Source: Paenibacillus profundus (GTDB lineage Bacteria > Bacillota > Bacilli > Paenibacillales > Paenibacillaceae). Taken from it: DNA of 64,000 nt. A model generated the notes under the pieces. That model saw nothing but the letters and a program-made list of their open reading frames with translations. It was not told where the DNA came from and searched no databases. How positions within the stretch are numbered: position 1 is the first letter of the stretch; every line of letters starts with the position of its first letter. Made by a program: the position numbers and the translations under genes. Where the stretch lies: NCBI RefSeq assembly GCF_021369635.1, contig NZ_JAJNBZ010000006.1, positions 62,001 to 126,000 on the forward strand. The letters run 5' to 3'. Positions 1-8,430 of this stretch are shown here, one piece after another.

Positions 1-552
1 AACAGCGTTACCGGCTCCTTCTTCAGCCCCATTGCCGGAGCCTGCAATTATGCCGAAATGTTCGAGACTACAGATGGACAGACCATTGATGTAGGATATT
101 TTGTAACTCTCGACGGCGATAAAATCCGAAAGGCTGACACCAGTGATAATTATATCTTGGGTATTACCAGCTTCAATTATGGAATACTGGGAGATGCGGC
201 AGATACAAGTTGCAGCAAATTCCTCTATGACGAGTGGAATCGAATTCAATATCACGATGTCGTCATTCCTTCTATTACAAGGGAAGAACGCGTCATCGAA
301 CCGGAACGCACAGAATCAAGACCGATATTGAATCCGGATTGGGTACAAAGCCAGAAATGCGCATCCCGCCTCGAGAAGCCTGAGTGGGCAGCCGTCGGTC
401 TGAATGGGAAACTGCTCGTCCGCGATGACGGCACCTGCCAAGTCAACGGTTATTGCAAGCCTGACAACGAAGGGATTGCTACCGCTGCCGAGCAGGGATA
501 TCGGGTAATGAAGCGGACGGGACCGAATCAGATTTTAGTCTTGTTCAGATAG
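1..552 (+). CDS. Phage-type protein with C-terminal Peptidase_G2 self-cleavage domain (5' partial)
   Basis: The frame is open from base 1, so the true start lies left of the window; 183 codons are visible. The stretch resembles the Peptidase_G2 (intramolecular chaperone, auto-cleaving) domain found at the C-terminus of phage phi29-type appendage proteins and of related repeat proteins in Bacillus and Paenibacillus. Recognisable pieces are NYAEMFE near the domain start, GYFVTLDGDKIR, NPDWVQSQKCASRLEKPEW, and GLNGKLLVRDDGTCQVNGYC near the end. In the family this domain helps a beta-helical shaft fold and then cuts itself off. The shaft is outside the window. An ATG at base 58 lies inside the domain and is not a plausible start. 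It probably marks the end of a prophage or phage-derived gene. Confidence 0.75.
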   Translation, partial: NSVTGSFFSPIAGACNYAEMFETTDGQTIDVGYFVTLDGDKIRKADTSDNYILGITSFNYGILGDAADTSCSKFLYDEWNRIQYHDVVIPSITREERVIEPERTESRPILNPDWVQSQKCASRLEKPEWAAVGLNGKLLVRDDGTCQVNGYCKPDNEGIATAAEQGYRVMKRTGPNQILVLFR

Positions 553-605
553 AATCGGGGATCATTTTCTAAGCATAAGTCTGCTTACAACTGCGTTAAC
601 TTGCT

Positions 606-650
606 AAAAAAGGGCCTTGAGTCTAAAGTGTGTAGAATCAAGGCCCTTCT
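606..650. terminator. Bidirectional terminator between convergent genes
   Basis: An 11-bp perfect inverted repeat, AAGGGCCTTGA at 610-620 and TCAAGGCCCTT at 638-648, has a 17-nt loop. On the minus strand it is followed by a run of six T, so it best serves the leftward genes; it also lies just after the stop of the rightward Peptidase_G2 gene. Confidence 0.8.
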
Positions 651-756
651 CTGTGTGATTATGGTTGAAAAACAGGCGCATCAATTACGACTAGCTGACT
701 GTGGCTCTATCAATCAATCGAACCATCCGCTTCGTATCGGCTATAAGACTATCTAG

Positions 757-939
757 CTAAGCATCGTCTACTCTTTCCTGAGTTGCTTTCACGCACTTTT
801 TACATACCTGAATGGATGTTCCGTCCGATTTGGTTTGCGTATACAGCAGCTTGATTCGAGTGCTTCCGCACACGGGACAAGTCCCTCTGCCGTGACTCGG
901 CATATTCCATAATACTTTTCCTCGTTTGGTCTTTGCCAT
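757..939 (-). CDS. Small zinc-ribbon protein
   Basis: A 60-residue basic protein with two CxxC knuckles, CPVCG and CKKC, about 20 residues apart, the layout of a treble-clef or zinc-ribbon fold. An upstream in-frame ATG at 966 has no ribosome site, while the ATG at 939 has GAGGAG 12 nt before it, so the shorter form is chosen. It begins MAKTKRGKVLWNMPSHGRG, which looks like the small conserved hypothetical zinc-ribbon proteins of Bacillales. Its role is unknown. It is the last gene before the shared terminator and lies 24 nt after the stop of the upstream leftward gene, so it probably belongs to the same transcript. Confidence 0.6.
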   Translation of the reverse strand: MAKTKRGKVLWNMPSHGRGTCPVCGSTRIKLLYTQTKSDGTSIQVCKKCVKATQERVDDA

Positions 940-989
940 TTTGTTCGATATCTCCTCTTTATTCATTTCGTTTATTTATCTTCTATCTT

Positions 990-1970
990 CTATCTTCGTT
1001 CCGGAGTGACACCTCGTGAAAGCCTTACATCATGAACGACTTGCTTCATCTGGCATATGGCTGCCTGCTCTGCATCCTTGGCTTCCTGAAAACAGCGGGC
1101 TATTTCCAGCCGGATCGGCATTGTTGTTGGTTCGTCGGCAAGACATAACGCGAGCAGCCGATTGATGTCCTCATACATGCGGCATACCTGCGCATAATAG
1201 CTTGCCACAAGCTCCAATCCCGCCATTTCTGGCTGCATCGACTGAACATACTGCGCAATATAGCGTTTGAACACACCGTACATCCGAATCGTCCGGGCAG
1301 CCCCGTCCCAATCGAACTCGCCTTCGCGAAACGCCTCGATCAAGACGTCATACGCGTGTTCTCCGCAAGCGAATTGATCCGCACATAGTGCAGTGTCATG
1401 ATGTTCCCATTGATAAATTGCCTGTACAAAGGATTCCTTGACCAAGTCCCGAATATCGAACGCAATGCGTTCTGCACCGAATAATTGACAGAAACTAAGC
1501 GGCGATTGCCCTTGTCCCAGCGTGTCGAATGAAATGGATTGATTGGATTTCCCCGCCGAATCGACCGCATAGAACAGCCTGTTGTCATCGTCATACCCGT
1601 ACAAGGACATGAATTGATCCTGCCATACGACGACGCCTACCCCTTGGTCAATGGAATGCATTGCTTCCTTCACCACATGCTGACGATAAATCGGCACGAG
1701 CGGGTGGTCGGCATAGCCCGCATACGTCTCTGAGTATACGCCGACGAAATCAGCAGCCAAGTAATGCTGCGCACACCAATCATAGGCGAATATGGACACG
1801 GCAGACAATTGCCGGTGAACGCTGAAGCGGAACGCGAGCGCGGACATGCATGCCAACGCGTATTTCGGATACGTGGTCAGCCCGGCAGCGTGCAGCACAG
1901 CATGAAATTGATCGATGAACGTATTCGTCTCCGGTTCAACCTTGAACGGAGACAGCTTGATGACGGACAC
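990..1970 (-). CDS. Uncharacterised protein, BtrH-like fold suspected (paralogue 1)
   Basis: A 326-residue soluble protein starting with GTG behind a purine-rich GGAGGAGAGAAGAAG. It is a clear paralogue of the protein encoded just upstream: both carry a conserved N-terminal block (DQFHAVLHAAG here, DALHAILTAAG there), a middle block with GVGVVVWQDQF followed by YGYDDDNRLFY, and a helical C-terminal half of similar length. The arrangement, with a papain-like core and GYDD near the expected His/Asp position, recalls BtrH/C39-like acyl-transfer proteins. A catalytic Cys is not visible at the N-terminal position, so any activity is uncertain. It is probably cotranscribed with its paralogue and the WYL regulator gene. 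I cannot assign a substrate. Confidence 0.6.
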   Translation of the reverse strand: MSVIKLSPFKVEPETNTFIDQFHAVLHAAGLTTYPKYALACMSALAFRFSVHRQLSAVSIFAYDWCAQHYLAADFVGVYSETYAGYADHPLVPIYRQHVVKEAMHSIDQGVGVVVWQDQFMSLYGYDDDNRLFYAVDSAGKSNQSISFDTLGQGQSPLSFCQLFGAERIAFDIRDLVKESFVQAIYQWEHHDTALCADQFACGEHAYDVLIEAFREGEFDWDGAARTIRMYGVFKRYIAQYVQSMQPEMAGLELVASYYAQVCRMYEDINRLLALCLADEPTTMPIRLEIARCFQEAKDAEQAAICQMKQVVHDVRLSRGVTPERR

Positions 1971-2017
1971 CTTCTTCTCTCCTCCCCCGCATGCGAACCT
2001 CTTGCTATAAGACGCTG

Positions 2018-3025
2018 CTATCTCGGGGAAGCAATACCCCAGAGCGCAATATCAAGTTCTCCCGGCAACCTATCTTCGCAGCCAATACACGCTTTTAATT
2101 CATGAACTGCCTTCTCCTCAAGCTCCTTCGCCTCGCGGACACTCTTCAACAGTGCAGGAAACGATGCTTGATCGAGGGCAGCAGTCCCCTCGTCGGCACG
2201 AATGAAGCGGCAAATATGCCGATATACGGCGTCTACTTCCCGATACGCTTGAAGCACCGCTTCGGTCAGGCCCAATTCGGCTTGGATAGCTTCCAGGTAA
2301 GCGACGATATCGCGCTTGATTCCAGCGTAGGACTTTAGGATATACGTTCCCCCGCTCGCACTGTATCGGCGTGATTCCAATGCCTGAATAAGATAATCGT
2401 ATGCCAGTCTGCCCGAGGCAAACGCTTGATCGGGTGCCGTTTTATGCGGCGTTTCCCACTCCGATACCGCTGCGCGCAGTGACTCCCTATAAATGTCTGC
2501 TTCGGGCCTGTCCCATTTATCCAACAACAGTTGATAGAACCAGAACGGAGTGCCATTTCCCGCAACTCCGAAATTGTCGTATAGCATGACTTGCTCGTCC
2601 TGCGACCAACCGTCTCGGTAAAAATACACTTCATCCTCATCATCATAGCCGTGGATGACTGCGAATTCGGGCAGCCAGAACACCACGCCCAGACCACGGT
2701 CGATCGACAACTTAATAGAACGTTCGGCCTGCTTCTGGGCCAATGGGAACGTCGGGTGCCTAATATAGCCTGCTGGCGACACATTCGCCCAGCCCAGCCG
2801 CTCGGCCGCTTCGCCGTGCTCTTTGCCCCAATACCCATACGCCGTCATCGAGCTTTCGGATAAATATTCATGAATGATAAACTTGAATGCCATGCCAGTC
2901 ATGCCGGACAGCATGGATTTCGTGCCCGCAAACCGTCCCGCCGCAGTCAATATTGCATGCAGCGCATCGATATAGCTTCTGTACTCTCTTTTAAAATCGA
3001 TACCTTCGAGCTTGTTCCAACTCAA
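2018..3025 (-). CDS. Uncharacterised protein, BtrH-like fold suspected (paralogue 2)
   Basis: A 335-residue protein with a TTG start preceded by a G-rich ribosome site. It matches its downstream neighbour block by block: DALHAILTAAGRF, an AFKFIIHEYLSESSMTAYGYW block (compare AFRFSVHRQLSAVSIFAYDW in the neighbour), GLGVVFWLPEFAVIHGYDDED, and a charged helical tail. The gap between the two genes is 47 bp, and the WYL regulator gene lies 77 bp upstream on the same strand. Tandem duplication followed by divergence is the simplest history. Related sequences with a BtrH-like N-terminus occur near peptide and secondary-metabolite genes, but nothing in this window shows which pathway is served. Confidence 0.6.
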   Translation of the reverse strand: MSWNKLEGIDFKREYRSYIDALHAILTAAGRFAGTKSMLSGMTGMAFKFIIHEYLSESSMTAYGYWGKEHGEAAERLGWANVSPAGYIRHPTFPLAQKQAERSIKLSIDRGLGVVFWLPEFAVIHGYDDEDEVYFYRDGWSQDEQVMLYDNFGVAGNGTPFWFYQLLLDKWDRPEADIYRESLRAAVSEWETPHKTAPDQAFASGRLAYDYLIQALESRRYSASGGTYILKSYAGIKRDIVAYLEAIQAELGLTEAVLQAYREVDAVYRHICRFIRADEGTAALDQASFPALLKSVREAKELEEKAVHELKACIGCEDRLPGELDIALWGIASPR

Positions 3026-3102
3026 GAGCGGCCGCCCCCTAATCTTTCATCGCGATAATCCGATTATACAAAGAATGGTACGACATAAAATGTCGTACCA
3101 CT

Positions 3103-4023
3103 TCATTGCGTCTCCAAATCAGTCAATAATTGCATCAACCGCCGCTTCACTTTCTCTTTTAACCATTTTGGCTTGTGGATCGCCGTCCATCCCCGCACAG
3201 AGAGAAGTTGATCAATAAAGGGATCGATATGTATAAACTCAATTGCGTATTGACCGTTTCCAAGAGGCTTGACGTTATAGCTGCCCCACTCCTCGCCATT
3301 CAGTTGTCCAGAACATTCCAACACGGCGACAAACGGGCGCACTTGACTGGCATCAATATGTTCGTTCAACGCGTCGTGATGCATCTTTTCAAAGCGCTCC
3401 TGCAGCATTCGTGTGCCCACCATCCGGTCAAGACGATAGATTTCCGTTTGCCTCGTTTCCTCACAATAAGCCGATATATAGTCAGCATAATACTTAAAAT
3501 ACATTTGATACGGATGAATCGTGCCTCTGATTTCCCCGTGCTCCGCATGATTATATACGATAGCCACTTTGCGGGACTGCGCCAAAGACAGCCTCAACGT
3601 ATAGGCGGTGTCAACGATCGCTGACTCAATTGCAAAGGAAGGAATGGAGTGCTCCGTACTGTCGGTGTTCGATAAACGACGGAATAATCGGGATACCTGC
3701 TTTTGCAGCTTCTCATTTTTCACACCGTCATCGAAGTCGCCATATTGATGCTGCTCGTAACGGTAAGCCAAAAAAGAGATAACCTTCTTCTCCTCTTCGG
3801 TAATATACAGACTGGGCAAAATATATGCCGTATCCTCGTACTCGTATCCGCGGCTTTTTGCCGAATAATACAAAGGAGCTCCCAGCGAATTCATCAAATA
3901 CTCGATATCCCGGTTTGCCTGTCTCGTCGAGATTTCGAATTGCTGTGCGAGCTTTCTGCTATTCGGATAGTTCATCGATCTGACCTGCTGATCAAACCAT
4001 AAGATGCGGTGCATGTTGCTCAA
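3103..4023 (-). CDS. HTH-WYL transcriptional regulator
   Basis: A 306-residue protein. Residues about 15-50 form a winged helix-turn-helix (NSRKLAQQFEISTRQANRDI, then YLMNSLGAPLYYSAKSRGYEY), the DeoR/YafY-type head. The middle and C-terminal parts fit a WYL ligand-sensing domain (KVAIVYNHAEHGEIRGTIHPYQMYFKYYADYISAYCEE, given here as its opening KVAIVYNHAEHGEIRG) and a WCX-type extension. WYL regulators bind nucleic-acid or nucleotide ligands and act as repressors or activators. The TTG at 4023 has AGAGGG 8 nt upstream; an ATG three codons later is an alternative. It heads the leftward unit with the two paralogous genes and probably controls it. Confidence 0.8.
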   Translation of the reverse strand: MSNMHRILWFDQQVRSMNYPNSRKLAQQFEISTRQANRDIEYLMNSLGAPLYYSAKSRGYEYEDTAYILPSLYITEEEKKVISFLAYRYEQHQYGDFDDGVKNEKLQKQVSRLFRRLSNTDSTEHSIPSFAIESAIVDTAYTLRLSLAQSRKVAIVYNHAEHGEIRGTIHPYQMYFKYYADYISAYCEETRQTEIYRLDRMVGTRMLQERFEKMHHDALNEHIDASQVRPFVAVLECSGQLNGEEWGSYNVKPLGNGQYAIEFIHIDPFIDQLLSVRGWTAIHKPKWLKEKVKRRLMQLLTDLETQ

Positions 4024-4146
4024 ATATGTACCCTCTCGTTTCTATATTCTCTATGAATGTCCAATGATATATACTTCGACTTGGCTTAGCTCGAACGCAA
4101 AGACAGTTTGATTCAACTTAAATGATACAGATAAACGCGCCGACAT

Positions 4147-4171
4147 GGGTATGCGGTGAGACCGCATACCC
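4147..4171. repeat. Perfect 11-bp hairpin without U-tract
   Basis: GGGTATGCGGT (4147-4157) and ACCGCATACCC (4161-4171) form a perfect stem with the 3-nt loop GAG. No T-run follows on either strand, so it is not a textbook terminator. It sits between the WYL regulator gene and the repeat-like segment to its right. Confidence 0.6.
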
Positions 4172-4199
4172 TAACTCAACGCGACTTGTTCTCAACTTC

Positions 4200-4345
4200 A
4201 GACGCACATCTCGTGAGCAAAACGCCGTCGGACGGTCCAACGCGCTGAAATGATGCAGTTGATTTCCCCGGAAATCGCGCAAATCGAGGGAAATGTATAT
4301 AGTTGCGTGTGTTTTTGCAGTTCAGCGTCGTATTTTCCGATTTTG
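4200..4345. repeat. Probable dispersed Paenibacillus intergenic repeat
   Basis: On the minus strand this non-coding stretch carries CTGCAAAAACACACGCAAC, a CCCTCGATTTGCGCGATTTC core and AACTGCATCATTTCAGC. I recall similar sequences as recurrent intergenic elements in Paenibacillus genomes, but no second copy was found in this window. The short open frames across it show no family resemblance. The rest of 4024-4384 contains only the hairpin at 4147-4171. Confidence 0.35.
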
Positions 4346-4384
4346 GCGCGAAAAGTACTGAATTTGTAAAGCACATCACGCGGT

Positions 4385-5275
4385 TTAGAGCCGTCCATAC
4401 GAGCGCAGGGTCTTTAAGCGCTCCACGGTAATAAATCCCCGCCACTCCAGCTCGCATGCGAAGCTGACGGCCGGCCAGTTGATCGGCCACCCGCCGTCTT
4501 CGCTCTGGTCTTGCAGCAGCGCGGTCAGATGCCGATCCAGATCCGCTTCACCTATGAACCGTCCCGCATAGCTATCCCGTGACGGTGCCCAGTCGAGCAC
4601 TTTGTGCACATAACCTTGGGCATGCGGATCGAGCTCAATCGTGCCTGGATGGGACAACCATTCGTCAACCTTCGCCAAATAAGCGCCGGCCCGTTCACGG
4701 TCTCGATGATTTTCCAGGAAGGTAATGCACTGAGTGACGTCATGAAAATCACTTGTGTCGACCTTCTCAATCCGCTCCCATACGAACTGCTCTGTCTTGC
4801 GGAACCACGTCTCATGCGAAATAAAAGGGACCGCATCCTGCTTCAATAGAAAGCCCATCATCCGACCGGTCGGATTCATGGATGCCGCATCGTCCCGTTC
4901 CGTCGTCCACCACGGCGCATGGGGGTAATCATTCACACTGCAGAACGAGCGTGGAATGCCGCCAGTCTCCTCCACGGTGGCCGATTCCATAAAGCGTGCA
5001 ATCCCCGAAACGATCTCGCGATTATATCCATCGATCTCATCCAGGATGGTCAGCGCGACTTCCGTCGGCACCGGCTGGCTGTGAGGGCAGCGGATGTCTG
5101 GCTCAAGCGCATTGCCGAAGCCTCCATCTACGTTCTGATAAGCACGGAGGACGGCCAAGACACTCTCCTTCGTGCCTTGTCCAAAGAAATATTCGAACCG
5201 CATCCGATCGAGCAGTCTTGCATTGTGGTATATGAACTGTCTTGCGTTCTCCAACACTTCATTAACGTTATTCAT
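4385..5275 (-). CDS. Prenyltransferase/squalene-oxidase-like toroid repeat protein
   Basis: A 296-residue protein with alpha/alpha-toroid repeat signatures. QNVDGGFGNALEPDIRCPH near residue 47 is a QW-type motif, and a second one, DQSEDGGWPINWP, lies near residue 265. The family includes terpene cyclases and prenyltransferases, but this short form is usually annotated only as hypothetical, and no DxDD catalytic motif is visible. The start is firm: ATG 6 nt after AAGGAGG. It is a single leftward gene. The following gene is a decayed AlkZ-related gene on the same strand. A catalytic role should not be assumed. Confidence 0.7.
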   Translation of the reverse strand: MNNVNEVLENARQFIYHNARLLDRMRFEYFFGQGTKESVLAVLRAYQNVDGGFGNALEPDIRCPHSQPVPTEVALTILDEIDGYNREIVSGIARFMESATVEETGGIPRSFCSVNDYPHAPWWTTERDDAASMNPTGRMMGFLLKQDAVPFISHETWFRKTEQFVWERIEKVDTSDFHDVTQCITFLENHRDRERAGAYLAKVDEWLSHPGTIELDPHAQGYVHKVLDWAPSRDSYAGRFIGEADLDRHLTALLQDQSEDGGWPINWPAVSFACELEWRGFITVERLKTLRSYGRL

Positions 5276-5415
5276 ATTAAACCTCCTTAATAATTAATGT
5301 CATTAATTGAATTGGTTTTGCTCTAAAAAGTACTCTTTCCTTTTGACTTTCCATGTAACTGTGCGCATCATTCCGCTTAAATACGTCAGGTATTCAGCCG
5401 CTTTGTACTCATGCA

Positions 5416-5951
5416 TTACCAGCCGAATATTTTCCCCATATACGCCATCGCCTCTGCGCTGCTGCTCTGGGACAAGCGTCCATGCAGCCGCTCCTTCGCT
5501 TCTGCTATCGGAATCGCAGCGGCTTCGATCCTCGTCTGCTCCATCCAATGAGGCATCGTCTCATACGATGTGCTATTCCAGCCATTAATTTCCCCTGCTG
5601 CGCATCAATGATGGCAAGCAGCTCACATGCCGCCTTCGACAGCAGCCCGTCCTCGTATCGTTCCTGGCCGGAACGAGCGCTGCCCAAGATCGCATACACG
5701 AGCGGAACAAGGTCGCGGGCAATGAAGACGGCTTTCTTCTTCAGGAATTTCCCGTATGCAGCTGTCCCATCGCCTGGGAAGCGCACTCTCCACCGCCAAG
5801 GATCGAACTCGGTATCGGAGTGCCACTGCTCCTCCTTAGTGATTCCACTAAGCGACGGATGGTCCGGTATTAATTTCGCCAGCGGCAATATGCCCACTTC
5901 CTGCATCACCTCTACTGCCTCATCGTAAGTATGTACGATAATGTCCTTCAA
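5416..5951 (-). pseudogene. AlkZ-related protein gene, internally deleted and frameshifted
   Basis: The first 115 codons read as an AlkZ-related protein (LPLAKLIPDHPSLSGITKEE, then EFDPWRWRVRFPGDGTAAYG, ERYEDGLLSKAACELLAIID). At about 5590-5610 the frame breaks. In another frame the expected C-terminus resumes as GEINGWNSTSYETMPHWMEQ and ends AMAYMGKIFGW before a stop at 5416-5418. Compared with the family as I remember it, about 40 codons between the two parts are missing, and the remaining length is not a multiple of three. The ATG overlaps the stop of the WYL regulator gene by 4 nt, so it was the second gene of that operon. A start within the downstream piece could at most give a fragment. 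Confidence 0.7.
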
Positions 5952-6943
5952 TGGCCATTCCCTCCTTTTTCTTCAGCATCATATCGATTACACATCTGTT
6001 CAGCAATCCGGCGTATTTCCATTCTCAGCACCGCCGGCTCCAGGACTTCCGCTTCCAGCCCTAATTGATAGAAAAATCGGACTGCCCATTCCCATTCCGC
6101 TTGCGGGCAATCAAAGGACACCTCCCAGATGTCCTCACCTACCGCCCTCACACATTCCCCAATGTGTTCGTCCTGTTCGACTTGAAGCAAGCCACGATAC
6201 GTCAAGCGGGCACGGATATGGATCGTCGCTGGCACGTTTCTGCTCGAACCTGCCTCCCGTCCATCAAGCGCATCGCGTTCCGATAGCTTGTAGCACAATA
6301 TTGCTGCAGCCAACTCTGCTTCGTCCCCGAGCGGCATAAGCTTCTCGAAGCGGTCGATGCGGAACGATCTCGACTCCCGGTGCACGGTCGAATACGCTTC
6401 GCAGTACCAGAAGCCGTGGGCCGCATAAATACGCTGCGGCAGCAAAGTTAACCAGCGCTGATGATTCTGCGAGCGATAGAACGCACGCACCCAGGCTGAT
6501 ACTGAGACATAATCCAGAAGGGCGGACAAAAATGGTGTGCGATACTTCCTTTTTGGCACGGCTAATTCCATTTTTTCCAATAACGGTGCGATTTGAGACC
6601 TCGTCTCCTGCGGCAGCACGTGCTTAATTTTGTCCATCACGGTCCACCGTTCTTCATTAAAAGGCGAGTCCGGCAATTGGGTCATCCCTCGCAGCGCAAA
6701 CAGCACCGTGAGCGCTTCCATCGAATTGAATTGCAATGGGGGCAACATATACCCATCCATAAGCCGGAATCCCCCAGACGGACCGGTAGAGGAATATAGG
6801 GGCACCCCCATCTCACATAGCGCCTCCATGTCGCGCAGAATGGTGCGCTTCGACACCTCGAACTTATCCGCCAACGATTGGGCGGTCTCTGGGCGCTGCT
6901 GCAAGGCCATGATGATAGCCATCAATCGATCTGCACGCTTCAC
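5948..6943 (-). CDS. HTH-WYL transcriptional regulator (YafY type)
   Basis: A 331-residue regulator. The N-terminal winged helix reads KRADRLMAIIMALQQRPETA then LADKFEVSKRTILRDMEALC; GGFRLMDGY and LPPLQFNSMEALTVLFALRG follow as in YafY/YobV-type proteins, and a WYL sensor fold covers about residues 150-310. The GTG at 6943 is 5-6 nt behind GGGAGGA and is preferred to a TTG five codons earlier. It is translationally coupled (ATGA overlap) to the AlkZ-related pseudogene, whose intact ancestor was probably its target or partner. It is divergent from the nitric oxide synthase gene across 177 bp, and control of that gene is possible but not shown. Confidence 0.85.
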   Translation of the reverse strand: MKRADRLMAIIMALQQRPETAQSLADKFEVSKRTILRDMEALCEMGVPLYSSTGPSGGFRLMDGYMLPPLQFNSMEALTVLFALRGMTQLPDSPFNEERWTVMDKIKHVLPQETRSQIAPLLEKMELAVPKRKYRTPFLSALLDYVSVSAWVRAFYRSQNHQRWLTLLPQRIYAAHGFWYCEAYSTVHRESRSFRIDRFEKLMPLGDEAELAAAILCYKLSERDALDGREAGSSRNVPATIHIRARLTYRGLLQVEQDEHIGECVRAVGEDIWEVSFDCPQAEWEWAVRFFYQLGLEAEVLEPAVLRMEIRRIAEQMCNRYDAEEKGGNGH

Positions 6944-7120
6944 TGCTTGTCCTCCCAATCTGTATCATCGATTCATTACGTCGATTATAACATGGGATTG
7001 GTGACATCTTGTGTGTCACCAATTCAGGGGGTTCATAAAAAGTTCGTTAGCGGACATACCTGCGGTATCGTTCGTATGTTAATCTGAGAAGACAGCAATC
7101 GGAGAGAGGACATCATTCAC

Positions 7121-8227
7121 ATGACGATACAATATAATCATACGCTGTGGACAGCGGCATCGGAGTTCTTACGGCAATGCTACCATGAGTTGGGAATAGA
7201 TGATAGCAGCCTCGCGGACAGATTACAAGAAGTCGCCCGTGAGATAGAAGCAACGAGCACTTATTCGCACACGGCGGAAGAGCTGGCGCACGGGGCGAAG
7301 ATGGCTTGGCGCAACAGCAACCGCTGTATCGGCCGCCTCTTCTGGCCGTCCCTGCATGTGTTCGACGCCCGGTATGCCGAGACCGAGGAGGACATCCATG
7401 CTGCTCTGCTAAGGCATATCGAGTTCGCCACGAACGAGGGCCGGATCCGGCCGACGATAACGGTCTTTCCCGCTACGGAACAAGGCCGTGACCGAGTTCG
7501 CATCTGGAATCATCAGCTCATTCGCTACGCAGGGTATGTGACAGAACAAGGCGTGGTCGGGGATCCGCATTCTGTGCCGTTCACGAAGCTGTGCCAATCA
7601 TTCGGTTGGCAAGGGACTGGAACTCCCTTCGACGTGCTGCCGCTAGTCGTACAGACCGGGAATAATCCGCCACAATGGTACGAGCTGCCTCCCGCCAGCG
7701 TAATGGAAGTGTCATTGACACATCCGGAATTTGCGTGGTTCGAAGAGCTGGAACTCAAATGGTACGCCGTTCCGATCATTTCGGACATGCGTCTTGACAT
7801 CGGCGGCATCTCCTATAACGCGGCACCCTTCAACGGCTGGTATATGGGTACAGAGATCGGCGCGCGCAATCTCGCGGATGACACGCGCTATCATATGCTG
7901 CCAGCCGTGGCCGAGCGCATGGGGCTGTCGACGGTTTCGAACGCGACGCTATGGAAAGACAAGGCGCTCGTCGAGCTCAATGTCGCCGTGCTGCATTCTT
8001 TCAAAGAAGCTGGCGTCAGCATCGTCGATCATCATACGGCCGCGCAACAGTTCATGCGCTTCGAAGAGCAGGAACGTCAGGCGGACCGTCCGCTAACGGG
8101 CGACTGGACCTGGTTGATTCCGCCTTTATCGCCGGCGGCGACGCCAATCTTCCACCGAAGCTACGACAACGGCGAGATGAGCCCGAATTTTCACTACCAG
8201 CAGGCGCCTTATGCGGCGAACGACTAA
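7121..8227 (+). CDS. nos: Nitric oxide synthase oxygenase
   Basis: A 368-residue bacterial nitric oxide synthase: oxygenase domain only, without a fused reductase. The enzyme turns L-arginine into citrulline and NO with heme and a pterin. [16 protein letters not shown] at residues 60-75 holds the axial heme cysteine (Cys69). [14 protein letters not shown] contains the substrate-binding Glu, and the family blocks [22 protein letters not shown] and GDWTWLIPP are present. Length matches Bacillus enzymes. The ATG is preceded by GGAGAGAGG at 11 nt. Electrons must come from a separate flavodoxin or ferredoxin system; none is adjacent. It is a single-gene unit closed by a terminator. In Bacillus such enzymes protect against oxidative stress and some antibiotics. 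Confidence 0.97.
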   Translation: MTIQYNHTLWTAASEFLRQCYHELGIDDSSLADRLQEVAREIEATSTYSHTAEELAHGAKMAWRNSNRCIGRLFWPSLHVFDARYAETEEDIHAALLRHIEFATNEGRIRPTITVFPATEQGRDRVRIWNHQLIRYAGYVTEQGVVGDPHSVPFTKLCQSFGWQGTGTPFDVLPLVVQTGNNPPQWYELPPASVMEVSLTHPEFAWFEELELKWYAVPIISDMRLDIGGISYNAAPFNGWYMGTEIGARNLADDTRYHMLPAVAERMGLSTVSNATLWKDKALVELNVAVLHSFKEAGVSIVDHHTAAQQFMRFEEQERQADRPLTGDWTWLIPPLSPAATPIFHRSYDNGEMSPNFHYQQAPYAAND

Positions 8228-8271
8228 GCTCCTGCTTATTTTGTATGATTCTTTCAACATCTCGAACGAAT

Positions 8272-8325
8272 AGGCCTGTCCTAAATCAGTTGTGCTGATA
8301 CAGGGCAGGCCTCTTTGTATTTTCC
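8272..8325 (+). terminator. Terminator of the nos gene
   Basis: AGGCCTGTCCT at 8272-8282 pairs with AGGGCAGGCCT at 8302-8312 (11 bp, one G-U), followed by CTTTGTATTTT. Confidence 0.8.
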
Positions 8326-8337
8326 CTGCCGTAAAAG

Positions 8338-8366
8338 TTGACAGAAATCCCTCCGAGCAGTATATT
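8338..8366 (+). promoter_or_regulatory. Sigma-A promoter of the uvrA-like/marR operon
   Basis: A consensus -35, TTGACA (8338-8343), is followed after exactly 17 nt by TATATT (8361-8366). Transcription should start near 8373. Confidence 0.8.
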
Positions 8367-8380
8367 AGTTACCCAAGATA

Positions 8381-8401
8381 ATAGTTAACCTGTTCAACTA
8401 T
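8381..8401. promoter_or_regulatory. Probable MarR operator
   Basis: ATAGTT (8381-8386) and AACTAT (8396-8401) form a 21-nt partial palindrome placed just after the predicted transcription start, at about +8 to +28. The MarR regulator gene is the second gene of this operon, so autorepression through this site is the natural reading. That assignment is inference from position and symmetry. Confidence 0.5.
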
Positions 8402-8430
8402 ATCAAATCATGTTCAAGAAGGTGAATGCT

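Noticed and set aside
4176-4490. Minus-strand open frame of 104 codons (and a nested 66-codon frame)
   Set aside because: It overlaps the toroid-protein gene and the repeat-like segment, has no ribosome site and no family resemblance.
5303-5548. Minus-strand 81-codon frame
   Set aside because: It is a shadow frame over the 3' end of the AlkZ-related pseudogene; the family-like C-terminus is in a different frame.
7121-8227. Reductase partner for nitric oxide synthase among neighbouring genes
   Set aside because: The only FNR-like gene is 40 kb away in an iron operon; linking the two would be guesswork.
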